Part shown: positions 53,152 through 61,892 of the stretch, piece by piece
How positions within the stretch are numbered: position 1 is the first letter of the stretch
Layout: the number at the start of each line of letters is the position of its first letter
From: Alteromonas aestuariivivens
GTDB lineage: Bacteria > Pseudomonadota > Gammaproteobacteria > Enterobacterales > Alteromonadaceae
NCBI RefSeq assembly: GCF_003367475.1
Contig: NZ_QRHA01000010.1
Coordinates: 1-64,000 of the forward strand
DNA: 64,000 bases
Direction of reading: 5' to 3'
Notes under the pieces: generated by a model
Told to the model about the DNA's origin: nothing
The model's input: only the letters and a program-made list of their open reading frames with translations
Database searches by the model: none
Program-made: the position numbers and the translations under genes

Positions 53152-55536
53152 TTGCGTACGTGGTTACTGATTATACTGTTGGGCTTTAGCGCCCGATTAT
53201 GGGCAGCTTTACCTGCCGTTGATGAATTTACCCAGTCCATGCAGGCATCCGAAGGTTTTATTCCGTTTTACTATGACAGTGAATCGGACAAAGTTTACCT
53301 GCACATCACACAATTTAATCAGCCACTGATTTTTCAGACCAGTCTGGCGCAGGGCATGGGGTCGAATGACATTGGCCTGGATCGAGGTCAACTGGGCGAA
53401 ACCCGCCTGGTGCAATTTGAACGCTTCGGCAATAAGATTCTGCTCAAGCAACTCAACACCACCTACCGGGCTACGACTGACAATCAGGCCGAACGTGACA
53501 GTATTCAGGAAGCCTTCGCCGATTCCGTGATCGCAGGTTTTGCGCTGGTGGCTGGTGATGCAAATGGTGGTTTGATTGATTACACCGGTTATCTGTTAAG
53601 CGATGTTCACGGCATGGCTGAGCGGCTGTCAGCAACCAAACAGGGCAGCTTTAGGCCAGACCCGGAGCGCAGTGGCGTCTACCTTGCGCGTACCAAAGGC
53701 TTTGAGCTTAATACAGAGCTGGAAGCGCTGGTCACATTTGGTGGTTCGGGCGCCGGGGATTTTGTCTACCAGGTGACACCGGACCCAACGAGCATCAGCG
53801 TGCATTTGCACCATTCGTTCGTGGCCTTGCCCGAGAGTGGCTACCAACCCCGCGCATATCACCCCTATTCGGGTTACTGGAAAGTGAATTATTTTGATTA
53901 CGCTACCCCAATTACGGAGCCCACCGAACAAAAATTCATCTCCCGCCACCGGTTACTGAAAAAAGACCCGGAAGCGGCGATCAGCGAACCGGTTGAGCCA
54001 ATAATTTACTACCTTGATCCGGGCACCCCCGAGCCGATTCGAAGTGCACTGATGGAAGGTGCACTGTGGTGGAACCAGGCGTTCGAAGCCATCGGCTATG
54101 AGGATGCGTTTCAGGTAAAAATGTTGCCAGAGGGGGCTGACCCAATGGACCTGCGCTACAACATCATACAGTGGGTTCACAGGGCGACCCGGGGCTGGTC
54201 GTATGGCAGTTCAGTGGTTGACCCCAGAACCGGAGAAATTATTAAAGGCAAAGTTACTCTTGGGTCCTTGCGGGTTCGTCAGGATTACCTGATTGCACTG
54301 GGGTTGACCAGCCCCTTCAACGGCCAGGCCAATACTACAGATGCTCAAAAGCAAATGGCGCTGGCGCGCATACGTCAGCTGTCTGCCCATGAGGTTGGCC
54401 ACACCTTGGGCATTGCACACAATTTTGCTGCCAGCGAAAACGGCCGCGAATCGGTAATGGATTACCCCCACCCGAAGATCACGCTGAAAAATGGTGAAAT
54501 TGTTCTGGATGATGCTTACGCCACCGGAATGGGCGAATGGGACAAACACGCGGTAGCCTATGGTTATCAGGACTATTTGAGCGGTGAGGCGGAAGCGGCG
54601 GGCCTGGCCCGTCAAATAAGTCAAACCCGTTCCCGGGGGCTTAAATTTAAAACCGACGTGGACACCCGGGCTTCGTTTCATGCTTCCAGTGACGGTCACA
54701 TGTGGGATAACGGCGACGACCCGCTGAAGGCTTTTGAGCAAATTGCAAGTGTGCGCAAGCGGGCGCTGGAACAAATGGGTTTGAATTCCATTCCGGCTGG
54801 AGCCAGTCTGTCCTCGCTGGAGGACGTGCTGGTGCCCATCTACCTGTTGCACCGGTATCAGCTGGAAGCCGTGGTCAAGCAGGTGGGTGGTTTGAACTAC
54901 GAGTACGAGCGCAAAGGTGATTATACTGCGCCTCAGGGGCAGAGTGTTGTGCAGGCTGAAATTCAGAAAAAGGCGATGGCGCTTATGATTGATGCCAGTA
55001 GTGCTCCTTTTCTGACTTTGCCGGATACGCTATTGACCCTGCTAACCCCCACCGCGTTTGGTGATGATGTGACCCGTGAGCATTTTCAGGGCCGAATGGG
55101 GCGGCCGTTTGATCCGGTTAGCGCGGCGGAATCTGCTGCTTATTTCAGCCTGTCACTGGTACTGCAGCCCGAACGGCTGAATCGCTTGTCCTGGCAAAGC
55201 AGCCGGACACGTGGGCTACCGGGAGTAGGAGAACTGGTTGAGCGTATTTTCGATGCCCACTGGTACAGCAACAGTGCCAACAATAAAGGGGTTTCAGCCC
55301 GGTTGCAGCTGGTTGCCCTGAACGCGGTGATGCAGGCCGTTGCCAATCCGGGTCTGGCTCCGGAAGCCCGGTTGGCGATTCAGAATGAATTAATGTCGTT
55401 TGAAACATGGCTGAAAGATGACGCCAAGGTTACAGGCAAAGGCGTGTTGCTGCGACATTTGTCAGTTTACTGGCAAACCGGTCAGTGGCCCGGAGATTTT
55501 GAGGTCAAACCATTGCCACCCGGTTCACCGATCTGA
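53152..55536 (+). CDS. Secreted zinc-dependent metalloprotease (DUF5117/DUF4953 type)
   Basis: About 794 residues from TTG 53152 (GGGAG eight bases upstream). The frame is open to 53092, but the signal peptide (RTWLLIILLGFSARLWAALP) supports the later start. The zinc site is HEVGHTLGIAHNF at about residue 413, the extended HExxHxxGxxH of metzincins. The blocks before and after it (WSYGSSVVDPRTGEIIKG, VMDYPHPK) match the large DUF5117-DUF4953 family. The Met-turn-like VMDYP follows the zinc site. It is likely periplasmic or extracellular. It is preceded by recD but separated, and followed by a strong terminator. Confidence 0.9.
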   Translation: MRTWLLIILLGFSARLWAALPAVDEFTQSMQASEGFIPFYYDSESDKVYLHITQFNQPLIFQTSLAQGMGSNDIGLDRGQLGETRLVQFERFGNKILLKQLNTTYRATTDNQAERDSIQEAFADSVIAGFALVAGDANGGLIDYTGYLLSDVHGMAERLSATKQGSFRPDPERSGVYLARTKGFELNTELEALVTFGGSGAGDFVYQVTPDPTSISVHLHHSFVALPESGYQPRAYHPYSGYWKVNYFDYATPITEPTEQKFISRHRLLKKDPEAAISEPVEPIIYYLDPGTPEPIRSALMEGALWWNQAFEAIGYEDAFQVKMLPEGADPMDLRYNIIQWVHRATRGWSYGSSVVDPRTGEIIKGKVTLGSLRVRQDYLIALGLTSPFNGQANTTDAQKQMALARIRQLSAHEVGHTLGIAHNFAASENGRESVMDYPHPKITLKNGEIVLDDAYATGMGEWDKHAVAYGYQDYLSGEAEAAGLARQISQTRSRGLKFKTDVDTRASFHASSDGHMWDNGDDPLKAFEQIASVRKRALEQMGLNSIPAGASLSSLEDVLVPIYLLHRYQLEAVVKQVGGLNYEYERKGDYTAPQGQSVVQAEIQKKAMALMIDASSAPFLTLPDTLLTLLTPTAFGDDVTREHFQGRMGRPFDPVSAAESAAYFSLSLVLQPERLNRLSWQSSRTRGLPGVGELVERIFDAHWYSNSANNKGVSARLQLVALNAVMQAVANPGLAPEARLAIQNELMSFETWLKDDAKVTGKGVLLRHLSVYWQTGQWPGDFEVKPLPPGSPI

Positions 55537-55580
55537 GTTGGCGGTTATTTTGCCATAGCGAATATTGAGCCGGCACTCTT

Positions 55581-55602
55581 GGCCCCTGTTGTGGGGCCTT
55601 TT
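55581..55602 (+). terminator. Intrinsic terminator after the metalloprotease gene
   Basis: GGCCCC (55581-55586) pairs with GGGGCC (55593-55598), followed by TTTT. It lies 45 bases after the stop codon. Confidence 0.8.
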
Positions 55603-55636
55603 CGCGCGGTTTAAAACAGCCAAGAGGAGCTAAGGC

Positions 55637-55996
55637 ATGAATCAACATGAAAAACTCAATTATGTTGAGTTTGGCGCAAGAGATTTAGACACCACCAAAT
55701 CGTTCTTTACATCTGTATTTGGCTGGGAATTTGTCGATTACGGCCCTGACTATACCGCGTTCACAAATCAGGGCTTGGACGGAGGGTTCTTTAACGCCGA
55801 CTGCTGCAGCCAAACAGCTAAAGGAGGTGCGTTGTTGGTGTTCTACAGCAAAGACATTAAAGCAACTTTAGATAAAGTTGTGCAAAGTGGTGGCCAGATA
55901 GTACGCCCCATCTTTGAATTTCCTGGTGGCTGTCGTTTTCACTTTCTGGAGCCAAGCGGCAACGAATTTGCCGTGTGGTCTGAAACACAAACTTGA
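55637..55996 (+). CDS. VOC (glyoxalase fold) family protein
   Basis: The 119-residue protein starts at ATG 55637 with GAGGAG upstream. The N-terminal block NYVEFGARDLDTTKSFFTSVFGWEF and the C-terminal GGCRFHFLEPSGNEFAVWSE match VOC proteins of the lactoylglutathione-lyase-like group. Metal-ligand Glu is kept in both halves (VEF and EFAVW). The substrate is unknown. It is not closely similar to the VOC gene at 5060. Confidence 0.87.
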   Translation: MNQHEKLNYVEFGARDLDTTKSFFTSVFGWEFVDYGPDYTAFTNQGLDGGFFNADCCSQTAKGGALLVFYSKDIKATLDKVVQSGGQIVRPIFEFPGGCRFHFLEPSGNEFAVWSETQT

Positions 55997-56119
55997 CCTA
56001 TTTTTAAATACCTTTCGTTGGAATAAGTCAATGATGGCTCCTCCGCTAGCGTTTCTGCCCTGACTGGCGCAGCCCCGGCCAGGCGTATCAATGATATGAA
56101 CCGCTGTGCCTTGTCATTA

Positions 56120-57019
56120 TTATTCCGAGGTTAGGATCATTTTTATATCTTCAGGCGTCGCATTTTTGTTTCCACCCTTATCAGCGCCAGTTATCCACCA
56201 ATAGATCATGCCTGCGTCTGAGCAGTCAAATTTTCCAGTCTGAAACGGAACAATGCCATCCTGCTCTGCGTAAGCCATCATATCCCAAATAAGTGATATG
56301 CCTTCATCCTCGCTGTCTTTAGCCCAATCCCAGGCATCAACAGGTGTTTGTAATCCTACATTCTGGTCACCTATTTGGTACTCCTGTACGCCAAAGTCGA
56401 GAATCTGTTGCCAGGTAAAGTAGTCTCCACTGTTATCATTGGCTGGGTGGTGAGACACGACTTTTACAAACATTCGATTTTCTGCATTTGCCGCTTGAAG
56501 CGCGTAACCAATGAGGTCTGGTTCGCCGGCTTCAATGATCCACAGCGGTTCTTGGGCAGACGCATTATTGATCGCTGCTACCAGATCATCGATTGCATTT
56601 TGTTGTGCGGTTCTGCAGTTGTACAATTGCCGGACTTCTTCAAACGGTCCAAATATCTCCAATGCCTTGTGTATGGAACTGTCGAGAACACGCTGACGCC
56701 TGCTCTCGTTCTCGGCATCTATCTGGTAACGGGCTTTATTGCGAAACGGATCCAGATCGCAGGAATGAGAAATATGCACCAGTCGCCCGGATGCCTGTGC
56801 TTTTTGCAACAGTGCCAAGAGTACTGGCGTAGCGCCAATATCATCTGGGTCCGGTGAATTTCCGTCTATCACTACGGCGAGATTGCCTGGCGGCAAGCTT
56901 ATGTGTTCGTATGCAATCGACTCTGGTTTGGAAGGGGCTTCTTTATGCTGTTTGTTTGGTATTGAAGTACACGCCGATAAAGCGGTACTCACCAGAATAA
57001 GCTGTAAAACTGATTTCAT
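56120..57019 (-). CDS. Nucleoside-hydrolase-like lipoprotein
   Basis: The product has 299 residues from ATG 57019 (GGGGAA upstream). A lipoprotein signal ends in the lipobox LSAC (Cys17). The first strand carries VVIDGNSPDPDDIGATP (about 49-65). Its DxNxxDxDD layout resembles the calcium-binding loop of inosine-uridine nucleoside hydrolases and DUF1593-type glycosidases. The rest (PLWIIEAGEPDLIGYAL, WDWAKDSEDEGISL, CSDAGMIYWWITG) fits secreted IUNH-fold proteins. It would sit on the periplasmic face of a membrane. The actual substrate is unknown. Confidence 0.75.
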   Translation of the reverse strand: MKSVLQLILVSTALSACTSIPNKQHKEAPSKPESIAYEHISLPPGNLAVVIDGNSPDPDDIGATPVLLALLQKAQASGRLVHISHSCDLDPFRNKARYQIDAENESRRQRVLDSSIHKALEIFGPFEEVRQLYNCRTAQQNAIDDLVAAINNASAQEPLWIIEAGEPDLIGYALQAANAENRMFVKVVSHHPANDNSGDYFTWQQILDFGVQEYQIGDQNVGLQTPVDAWDWAKDSEDEGISLIWDMMAYAEQDGIVPFQTGKFDCSDAGMIYWWITGADKGGNKNATPEDIKMILTSE

Positions 57020-57407
57020 GTATTCCCCAAAAACATTCCGCCAACAGATAAAATTTGTCAACAACAAAATTTGAACCAAGGAAGAGTGATTACTGTCGAC
57101 CAATATTGGTCAATAGTAATCATAATGTGTCAAAATGTAAACAGTTGTGGGCGGAGGCTCACACCTGCATACACTATGCTCACCGACAACGAAGAGGTTC
57201 CGGACTCCATGCGGGAAATCGCGCCCAGTGAGGGGGCAGCAATCACAAAATTAATCTGGGCTGCTGTTGGAACGCAAAATGGTATTGCATTGACTTGCGA
57301 GGCTGGGTTGTCTGCGAAGCAGAGAGTAAATACAAAGGTAAAAAATGTTCCTGCCGGGGGCTCTTATACCCCCACTTGTTGTCAGCCCAGTCTTTATGAG
57401 GTTAATT
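57020..57407. other. Intergenic region with a perfect 14-base palindrome
   Basis: About 390 bases lie upstream of the lipoprotein gene and downstream of the M14-type gene (both minus strand). It contains GACCAATATTGGTC (57098-57111). A plus-strand frame at 57071-57433 has no family resemblance and ends inside the next gene, so I do not call it. Confidence 0.5.
57098..57111. promoter_or_regulatory. Perfect palindrome, candidate operator
   Basis: GACCAATATTGGTC is its own reverse complement and lies 79 bases upstream of the lipoprotein start codon at 57019. The regulator is unknown. Confidence 0.45.
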
Positions 57408-58529
57408 TCAGGTTAGTTGCTCAAACTCGGTAAACACTTTGTACAACTGGGTGCCGCTTAGCACCGAAGCAGAGGGAAAGTGCAGGATGGGAATCAGGTC
57501 GCAGGGGGCCGTAATCTCGTGGGTGGCCCGCTCGTTATCCAGTTCATCAATATTCAGCACCCGTGCCAGGACCTCGCCGCTGGTCACTCTCTGGCCGGGT
57601 TTGGCGCAATATTCAACCATTCCACCAAAGCTAGTGAACAGCGTTTTGTACTGCGACAGCCGCACCGCCACCCGGCTTATTGGCAGAGGCTTGAGCTGTT
57701 GGTCCATCACCACTCCCTTAGCCGCCAGATAGGTCATGATGCTCACCGCATCTTCTTTTCCGGCATCAAATTCAATAACTTCCTGGCTGCCCATTTCCAG
57801 GGTAAACGCCTCTACACTGAAATTGAATGGCCGGTCAAACCGTTGCTGCAGGTTGTCGCTCAGTGTCCACCACGGGCAAAATGTTGCTTCATCCAGTGCA
57901 CCGGCAAACTGGTTGGGAATAAAGATACAGTGAGGAATGTTGAACAGCGTTGCCGACTGACTGGCGTATTCCGGTATGTATATGTGCCGGGTAGAAACCG
58001 GACCATTGTGCAAGTCTAGGACGTAATCTGCTTCCACTGCCAGTTTCTGTAATTGCAGATTGAGCTGCTGCGCCAGACCCAGGCCCCACGGGGCTGCCAG
58101 CTTGTCTTCGATGGCCTGCCGCCAGTAATTGCGGAACCGCTGTTTTATGGACTCGTCACTTTCCTGAACGTTAACGGTTTCTGCGAATGCCAGTAATCGC
58201 TGCGGGTCATAAAAATAGCCCCGGTTCCAGTTGGTGCCGTTGACCGGGTCAAACCGTCCCAGCGTGTATTCGCCGGCTTTGATATTGGTCCCCACCGGAT
58301 TGCAGTTGGGTACCAGAATGATTTCACCGCACAGGGAACGGCTCTTCAGCATGCCGATCAGATGATAAATGACTACATTACCCTGAACCTCTGCGCCATG
58401 GATGGAACTTTGAATGTAGACGGTGGGCCCGGGCTGGTTGCCGCGCAGACGGTAGACAGGCACGTGCATATTACGGCCGGAGGCGTTTTGCGCCACAACA
58501 ATGTAATCTTTGTGAACTTGTACAGACAT
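57408..58529 (-). CDS. M14-type succinylglutamate desuccinylase/aspartoacylase family protein
   Basis: The 373-residue protein starts at ATG 58529. Zinc ligands are His44 and Glu47 in SSIHGAEVQGN and His174 in LDLHNGP. A C-terminal beta-rich domain follows (FGGMVEYCAKPGQRVTSGEVLARV), as in AstE/ASPA-like proteins. These enzymes cleave an acyl group from an amino acid or peptide. The exact substrate is unknown, and no arginine-succinyl (ast) genes are adjacent. It is divergent from the moa operon. No clear Shine-Dalgarno sequence is seen. Confidence 0.87.
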   Translation of the reverse strand: MSVQVHKDYIVVAQNASGRNMHVPVYRLRGNQPGPTVYIQSSIHGAEVQGNVVIYHLIGMLKSRSLCGEIILVPNCNPVGTNIKAGEYTLGRFDPVNGTNWNRGYFYDPQRLLAFAETVNVQESDESIKQRFRNYWRQAIEDKLAAPWGLGLAQQLNLQLQKLAVEADYVLDLHNGPVSTRHIYIPEYASQSATLFNIPHCIFIPNQFAGALDEATFCPWWTLSDNLQQRFDRPFNFSVEAFTLEMGSQEVIEFDAGKEDAVSIMTYLAAKGVVMDQQLKPLPISRVAVRLSQYKTLFTSFGGMVEYCAKPGQRVTSGEVLARVLNIDELDNERATHEITAPCDLIPILHFPSASVLSGTQLYKVFTEFEQLT

Positions 58530-58607
58530 GATGGAATGGTTTGCCAGGGTTGAGCGGGTTGAATTGCTGGGGGTATTGTCGTTTGAATGAAGCAGTAAAA
58601 TCAACCG

Positions 58608-58635
58608 CTTTTGGATTGCAGGCCGCAGCCAAAAG
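58608..58635 (+). promoter_or_regulatory. Hairpin in the leader of the moa-mod operon
   Basis: CTTTTGG (58608-58614) pairs with CCAAAAG (58629-58635), with TGC/GCA inside the loop. It lies about 115 bases upstream of moaB and also upstream of the divergent M14-type gene. It has no U-run. A Moco-sensing role is conceivable but not shown. Confidence 0.35.
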
Positions 58636-58751
58636 GGTTCACCTCCATGCGCCTTCAGCTTGAGTCAGGGCGGGCTAACTGGCATAGTAGGCAACTGCTT
58701 TTTGAACATTGAACCGGCGACCCGGCCGGGCATTAAGATACAGGATTACCC

Positions 58752-59255
58752 ATGGCCACGCCGCTGAATATCGCCATATTAACCATTTCCGATACCCGTA
58801 CGCTGAATAATGACACCTCCGGTGATTACCTGGCAGAAGCCGTCACAGAAAGTGGCCATAATCTGGTGGCCCGGGAGCTGGTTAAGGATGATGTGTATGT
58901 GCAGCGAGCAGTGGTGTCGGGGTGGATCGCAGACCCTGCGATTCAAGCCATTCTGGTGACCGGCGGAACCGGATTTACCCACCGGGATTCCACGCCAGAA
59001 GCCTTGAGTGTGCTGTTTGATAAACAGGTCGACGGATTCGGCGAGCTGTTTCGTGCGCTGAGTTATGAAGAAATTGGTACCTCCACCATCCAGTCCCGCG
59101 CTATTGCCGGATTTGCCAACCGAACGGTGATCTTCTGTTTGCCCGGTTCAACCGGCGCGTGCCGTACGGCCTGGACGCGAATCATCCAAAGTCAGCTCGA
59201 CTCAGAATATACCCCGTGCAATTTCGTCAAACAGCTGACCGGAGAGCACGGATGA
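58752..59255 (+). CDS. moaB: Molybdenum cofactor biosynthesis protein B
   Basis: This 167-residue MogA/MoaB-family protein shows ILTISDTRTLNNDTSGDYL at the start, VTGGTGFTHRDSTPEAL in the middle and LPGSTGACRTAW near the end. MoaB-type proteins adenylylate molybdopterin or aid Moco formation. It begins the seven-gene moa-mod operon, and its stop overlaps the moaC start (ATGA). Confidence 0.93.
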   Translation: MATPLNIAILTISDTRTLNNDTSGDYLAEAVTESGHNLVARELVKDDVYVQRAVVSGWIADPAIQAILVTGGTGFTHRDSTPEALSVLFDKQVDGFGELFRALSYEEIGTSTIQSRAIAGFANRTVIFCLPGSTGACRTAWTRIIQSQLDSEYTPCNFVKQLTGEHG

Positions 59256-59746
59256 CCGGTTTTAGTCATCTTAATGCCCAGGGTGAAGCTAACATGGTGG
59301 ATGTGTCGGACAAAGCCGTCACCCAGAGACAAGCTATAGCCGAGGGTTATTTGTATGCCTCTGAAGCGGTGCTGGAGGGGATATCCACCCAATCCATGGC
59401 CAAAGGTGACGTGTTTGCTGTTGCCAGGGTGGCGGGCATTCAGGGGGCAAAGCGTTGTGCGGATCTTATCCCCCTGTGTCACCCACTGGCCCTGAGCAAA
59501 GTGGATATCCGTTTTTCTGTTGAAGCTGAACAGCAGCGGGTGCGTGCGGAGTGCATGTGTAAGCTAAACGGCAGGACTGGCGTTGAAATGGAAGCGCTCA
59601 GCGGGGTGAGTGTGGCGCTGTTGACCTTGTTCGATATGTGCAAGGCGCTTGATCCGGCTATGCGCATTGAGGGGATCAGGGTAACGGAAAAAGTGGGCGG
59701 TAAAACCGGTCACTGGCAGGCGGAGCGTGCGGATGATAACGGTTAA
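59252..59746 (+). CDS. moaC: Cyclic pyranopterin monophosphate synthase MoaC
   Basis: The enzyme has 164 residues from ATG 59252, overlapping moaB. It shows MVDVSDK, MAKGDVFAVARVAGI, DLIPLCHPL, TGVEMEALSGVSVA, LFDMCKALD and the basic tail EKVGGKTGHW with the catalytic Lys. It converts the MoaA product into cPMP, the first stable Moco intermediate. It overlaps moaD by 14 bases. Confidence 0.96.
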   Translation: MTGFSHLNAQGEANMVDVSDKAVTQRQAIAEGYLYASEAVLEGISTQSMAKGDVFAVARVAGIQGAKRCADLIPLCHPLALSKVDIRFSVEAEQQRVRAECMCKLNGRTGVEMEALSGVSVALLTLFDMCKALDPAMRIEGIRVTEKVGGKTGHWQAERADDNG

Positions 59747-59978
59747 GTGTTTTGCTCTGGTACGGGAGCTCAGCCAGTGCGCTTCGTTAACTGTGCCATT
59801 CGAACCCGGCATGACCATAGCGTCGTTGCAGCACCAGTTGGCACATCGCGACGCCAACTGGCAACTCGCGTTGGAGGGGAAAGTGCTGAGTGCATGTAAC
59901 CAGACCCTGGTTGATTCAGACTGTGCTCTGTGCGATGGCGATGAAGTGGCGTTTTTCCCACCGGTAACCGGAGGCTGA
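59733..59978 (+). CDS. moaD: Molybdopterin synthase small subunit MoaD
   Basis: The protein has 81 residues from ATG 59733 (GGAG upstream; GTG 59727 is possible). It is a ubiquitin-like sulphur carrier ending PPVTGG, the Gly-Gly tail that is thiocarboxylated. It supplies sulphur to MoaE for molybdopterin. The stop is directly adjacent to the moaE start. Confidence 0.95.
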   Translation: MITVKCFALVRELSQCASLTVPFEPGMTIASLQHQLAHRDANWQLALEGKVLSACNQTLVDSDCALCDGDEVAFFPPVTGG

Positions 59979-60458
59979 ATGTTCAGTAGTGTAACCTGCG
60001 ACGATTTTGACCAGGCCAGCCTGTATTCGCGCCTGCAAGCCGAGGCTGTGGCCGGAGGGGCGGGGGCAATAGTGACGTTCACCGGGCTGGTTCGCGACTT
60101 CAATGCCCACGGGCGCATTGAAGGCATTGAGTTGGAACACTACCCCGAAATGACGGAACAAGCTCTTAGGCAGTTGATGGAAAATGCGTGCGCGCGGTTT
60201 TCTCTGACCACTGTGGGCATTGTGCACCGGGTGGGTAAAATCGCCAACCATGAGCAAATCGTCTGGGTTGGTAGTGCGGCGCCTCATCGACAGGCCGCGT
60301 TTGACGGTGCCTGTTATATGATGGATACGCTCAAGCAGGCGGTGCCACTGTGGAAAAAGGAATTTCAGTCGGGCCACGGAAAGTGGGTGGCAGCCAAAGC
60401 CAGTGACGAACGTGCTGCGCTGGCGTGGGTTCAGGGTATAGAAGCCAACTCTGAATGA
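59979..60458 (+). CDS. moaE: Molybdopterin synthase large subunit MoaE
   Basis: The 159-residue protein has GAGAIVTFTGLVRDFN, IEGIELEHYPEMTE, HRVGKIANHEQIVWV, DTLKQAVPLWKKE and ERAALAW-like DERAALAW. All are MoaE blocks, with the catalytic Lys near WKKE. It makes molybdopterin from cPMP with thiocarboxylated MoaD. Its stop overlaps the modA start (ATGA). Confidence 0.96.
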   Translation: MFSSVTCDDFDQASLYSRLQAEAVAGGAGAIVTFTGLVRDFNAHGRIEGIELEHYPEMTEQALRQLMENACARFSLTTVGIVHRVGKIANHEQIVWVGSAAPHRQAAFDGACYMMDTLKQAVPLWKKEFQSGHGKWVAAKASDERAALAWVQGIEANSE

Positions 60459-61234
60459 TAATGCTAACAAACATGCGGCTTTATATCGGCCTGTTGGTGA
60501 CGCTCGTACTTGTAGCCACTCGCAGTTTTGCCGCACCCTTGCATTTGGCGGTAGCAGCGAACTTTGCACAACCGGCCAAAGCGCTGTGTAATGAGCTTTT
60601 TGCCGCAGCCGGGGAGCCTTGCCTGGTTACGGTAGCTTCCAGCGGAACCCTGTATGCGCAGATAGTTCACGGAGCACCGTTTGACGTGTTTTTGTCAGCC
60701 GACACGTTGCGCCCCGCTGAACTTGACAGGCGTGGGCTGGTTGCATCTGACGGCGTGAAAAATTACGCCATCGGAAGATTGGCCTATGTCAATCGCGCGG
60801 CGCAAAACCCGTCGCTCGAATTGCTTGCAACCTCGGTGCATTCGAAGCTGGCCATGGCCAACCCTGATCTCGCTCCCTATGGGCTAGCAGCCCGACAAAC
60901 CTTGCAAAGCCTGTCGGTTTTTGACCCGTATCGGAAACAGCTCGTGCTCGGTACCAATGTTTTGCAGGCCTTTCAGTTTTATCATTCTGCCAATGTGGAA
61001 CAGGCGCTGACAGCCTGGTCACTGGTGCATGAATATCCTTCGCACGTTATTCAAATTCCGGCTGATTTGCACGAGCCGATTGTGCAGCAACTGGCGCTGC
61101 TGGCCCGAGCCTCTAAAAATAAACAGGCAAAGGCGTTTGTTGAGTACCTCATCTCCGGGGCCGTGCAGGCGCGGTTGCCGCAGTGGGGCTATGATCCGGT
61201 CAGCAGTGTGACAGGAGGGCCAGATGGACAGTGA
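60455..61234 (+). CDS. modA: Molybdate ABC transporter substrate-binding protein ModA
   Basis: This 259-residue periplasmic protein has a signal peptide (LLVTLVLVATRSFAAP). It also has AAVAANF-type LAVAANFAQP, the oxyanion-binding Ser pair region (VASSGTLYAQI), GAPFDVFLSAD and a C-terminal NKQAKAFVEYLISG. It binds molybdate or tungstate and delivers it to ModBC. ATG 60455 overlaps moaE, with ATGs at 60461 and 60473 as alternatives. It overlaps modB by 11 bases. Confidence 0.94.
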   Translation: MIMLTNMRLYIGLLVTLVLVATRSFAAPLHLAVAANFAQPAKALCNELFAAAGEPCLVTVASSGTLYAQIVHGAPFDVFLSADTLRPAELDRRGLVASDGVKNYAIGRLAYVNRAAQNPSLELLATSVHSKLAMANPDLAPYGLAARQTLQSLSVFDPYRKQLVLGTNVLQAFQFYHSANVEQALTAWSLVHEYPSHVIQIPADLHEPIVQQLALLARASKNKQAKAFVEYLISGAVQARLPQWGYDPVSSVTGGPDGQ

Positions 61235-61892
61235 CTGGACCGCGGTACTGCTGACGCTCAGGCTGGCCGCAACAACAAGCCTGATGCTGATGCTGGTGGC
61301 ACTTCCGCTGGCCTGGTGGCTGGCTCACTGGCGCCACCCGTTAAAGAATTTGGTGCAGTCGCTGATCGCCTTACCTTTGGTACTGCCGCCCACGGTGCTG
61401 GGCTTTTACCTGCTGGTGGCATTTTCACCCAGCCATTTGCCCGGGCAGCTCTGGGCCGGGTTGTTTGACAGCCAGCTGGCGTTTTCTTTCAGTGGTCTGG
61501 TCGTGGGTTCCATGGTGTATTCGTTGCCGTTTGCTGTACAACCCTTGTATACCGCGTTTGTGCAACTCGATTACCGCTATCTTGAAGTATCAAAAACTCT
61601 CGGTTTGTCAGCATTCGCCCGATTCCGGCGGGTCGTGGTTCCGCTATGCCGCCCCTATTTTGTGGTAGCTCTGGGGCTGACCTTCGCGCACACCGTTGGC
61701 GAATTTGGCGTGGTGCTGATGATTGGCGGCAACATTCCCGGCCAAACCCAGGTGTTGTCGATTGCGCTGTACGATCACGTCGAATCGCTGGATTACGACC
61801 GCGCACATCTGCTGGCCTTCGGGCTGCTGGTCTTTTCGTTTGTCATGCTAAGCCTTCTGTATCGCTTTAACCGCAAGGGCAGTGCAGAATGA
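61224..61892 (+). CDS. modB: Molybdate ABC transporter permease ModB
   Basis: The 222-residue permease has about five membrane helices and the EAA coupling loop (EVSKTLGLSAFARFRRVVVPL). ModB features LPLVLPPTVLGFYLL and TVGEFGVVLMIGGNIPGQTQ are present. It forms the channel of the molybdate importer. Its end overlaps modC by 4 bases (ATGA). Confidence 0.96.
   Translation: MDSDWTAVLLTLRLAATTSLMLMLVALPLAWWLAHWRHPLKNLVQSLIALPLVLPPTVLGFYLLVAFSPSHLPGQLWAGLFDSQLAFSFSGLVVGSMVYSLPFAVQPLYTAFVQLDYRYLEVSKTLGLSAFARFRRVVVPLCRPYFVVALGLTFAHTVGEFGVVLMIGGNIPGQTQVLSIALYDHVESLDYDRAHLLAFGLLVFSFVMLSLLYRFNRKGSAE

Noticed and set aside
57071-57433. Plus-strand open frame of 120 codons
   Set aside because: No family resemblance, no ribosome-binding site, and it runs into the end of the opposite-strand M14-type gene. 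Its composition looks like chance.
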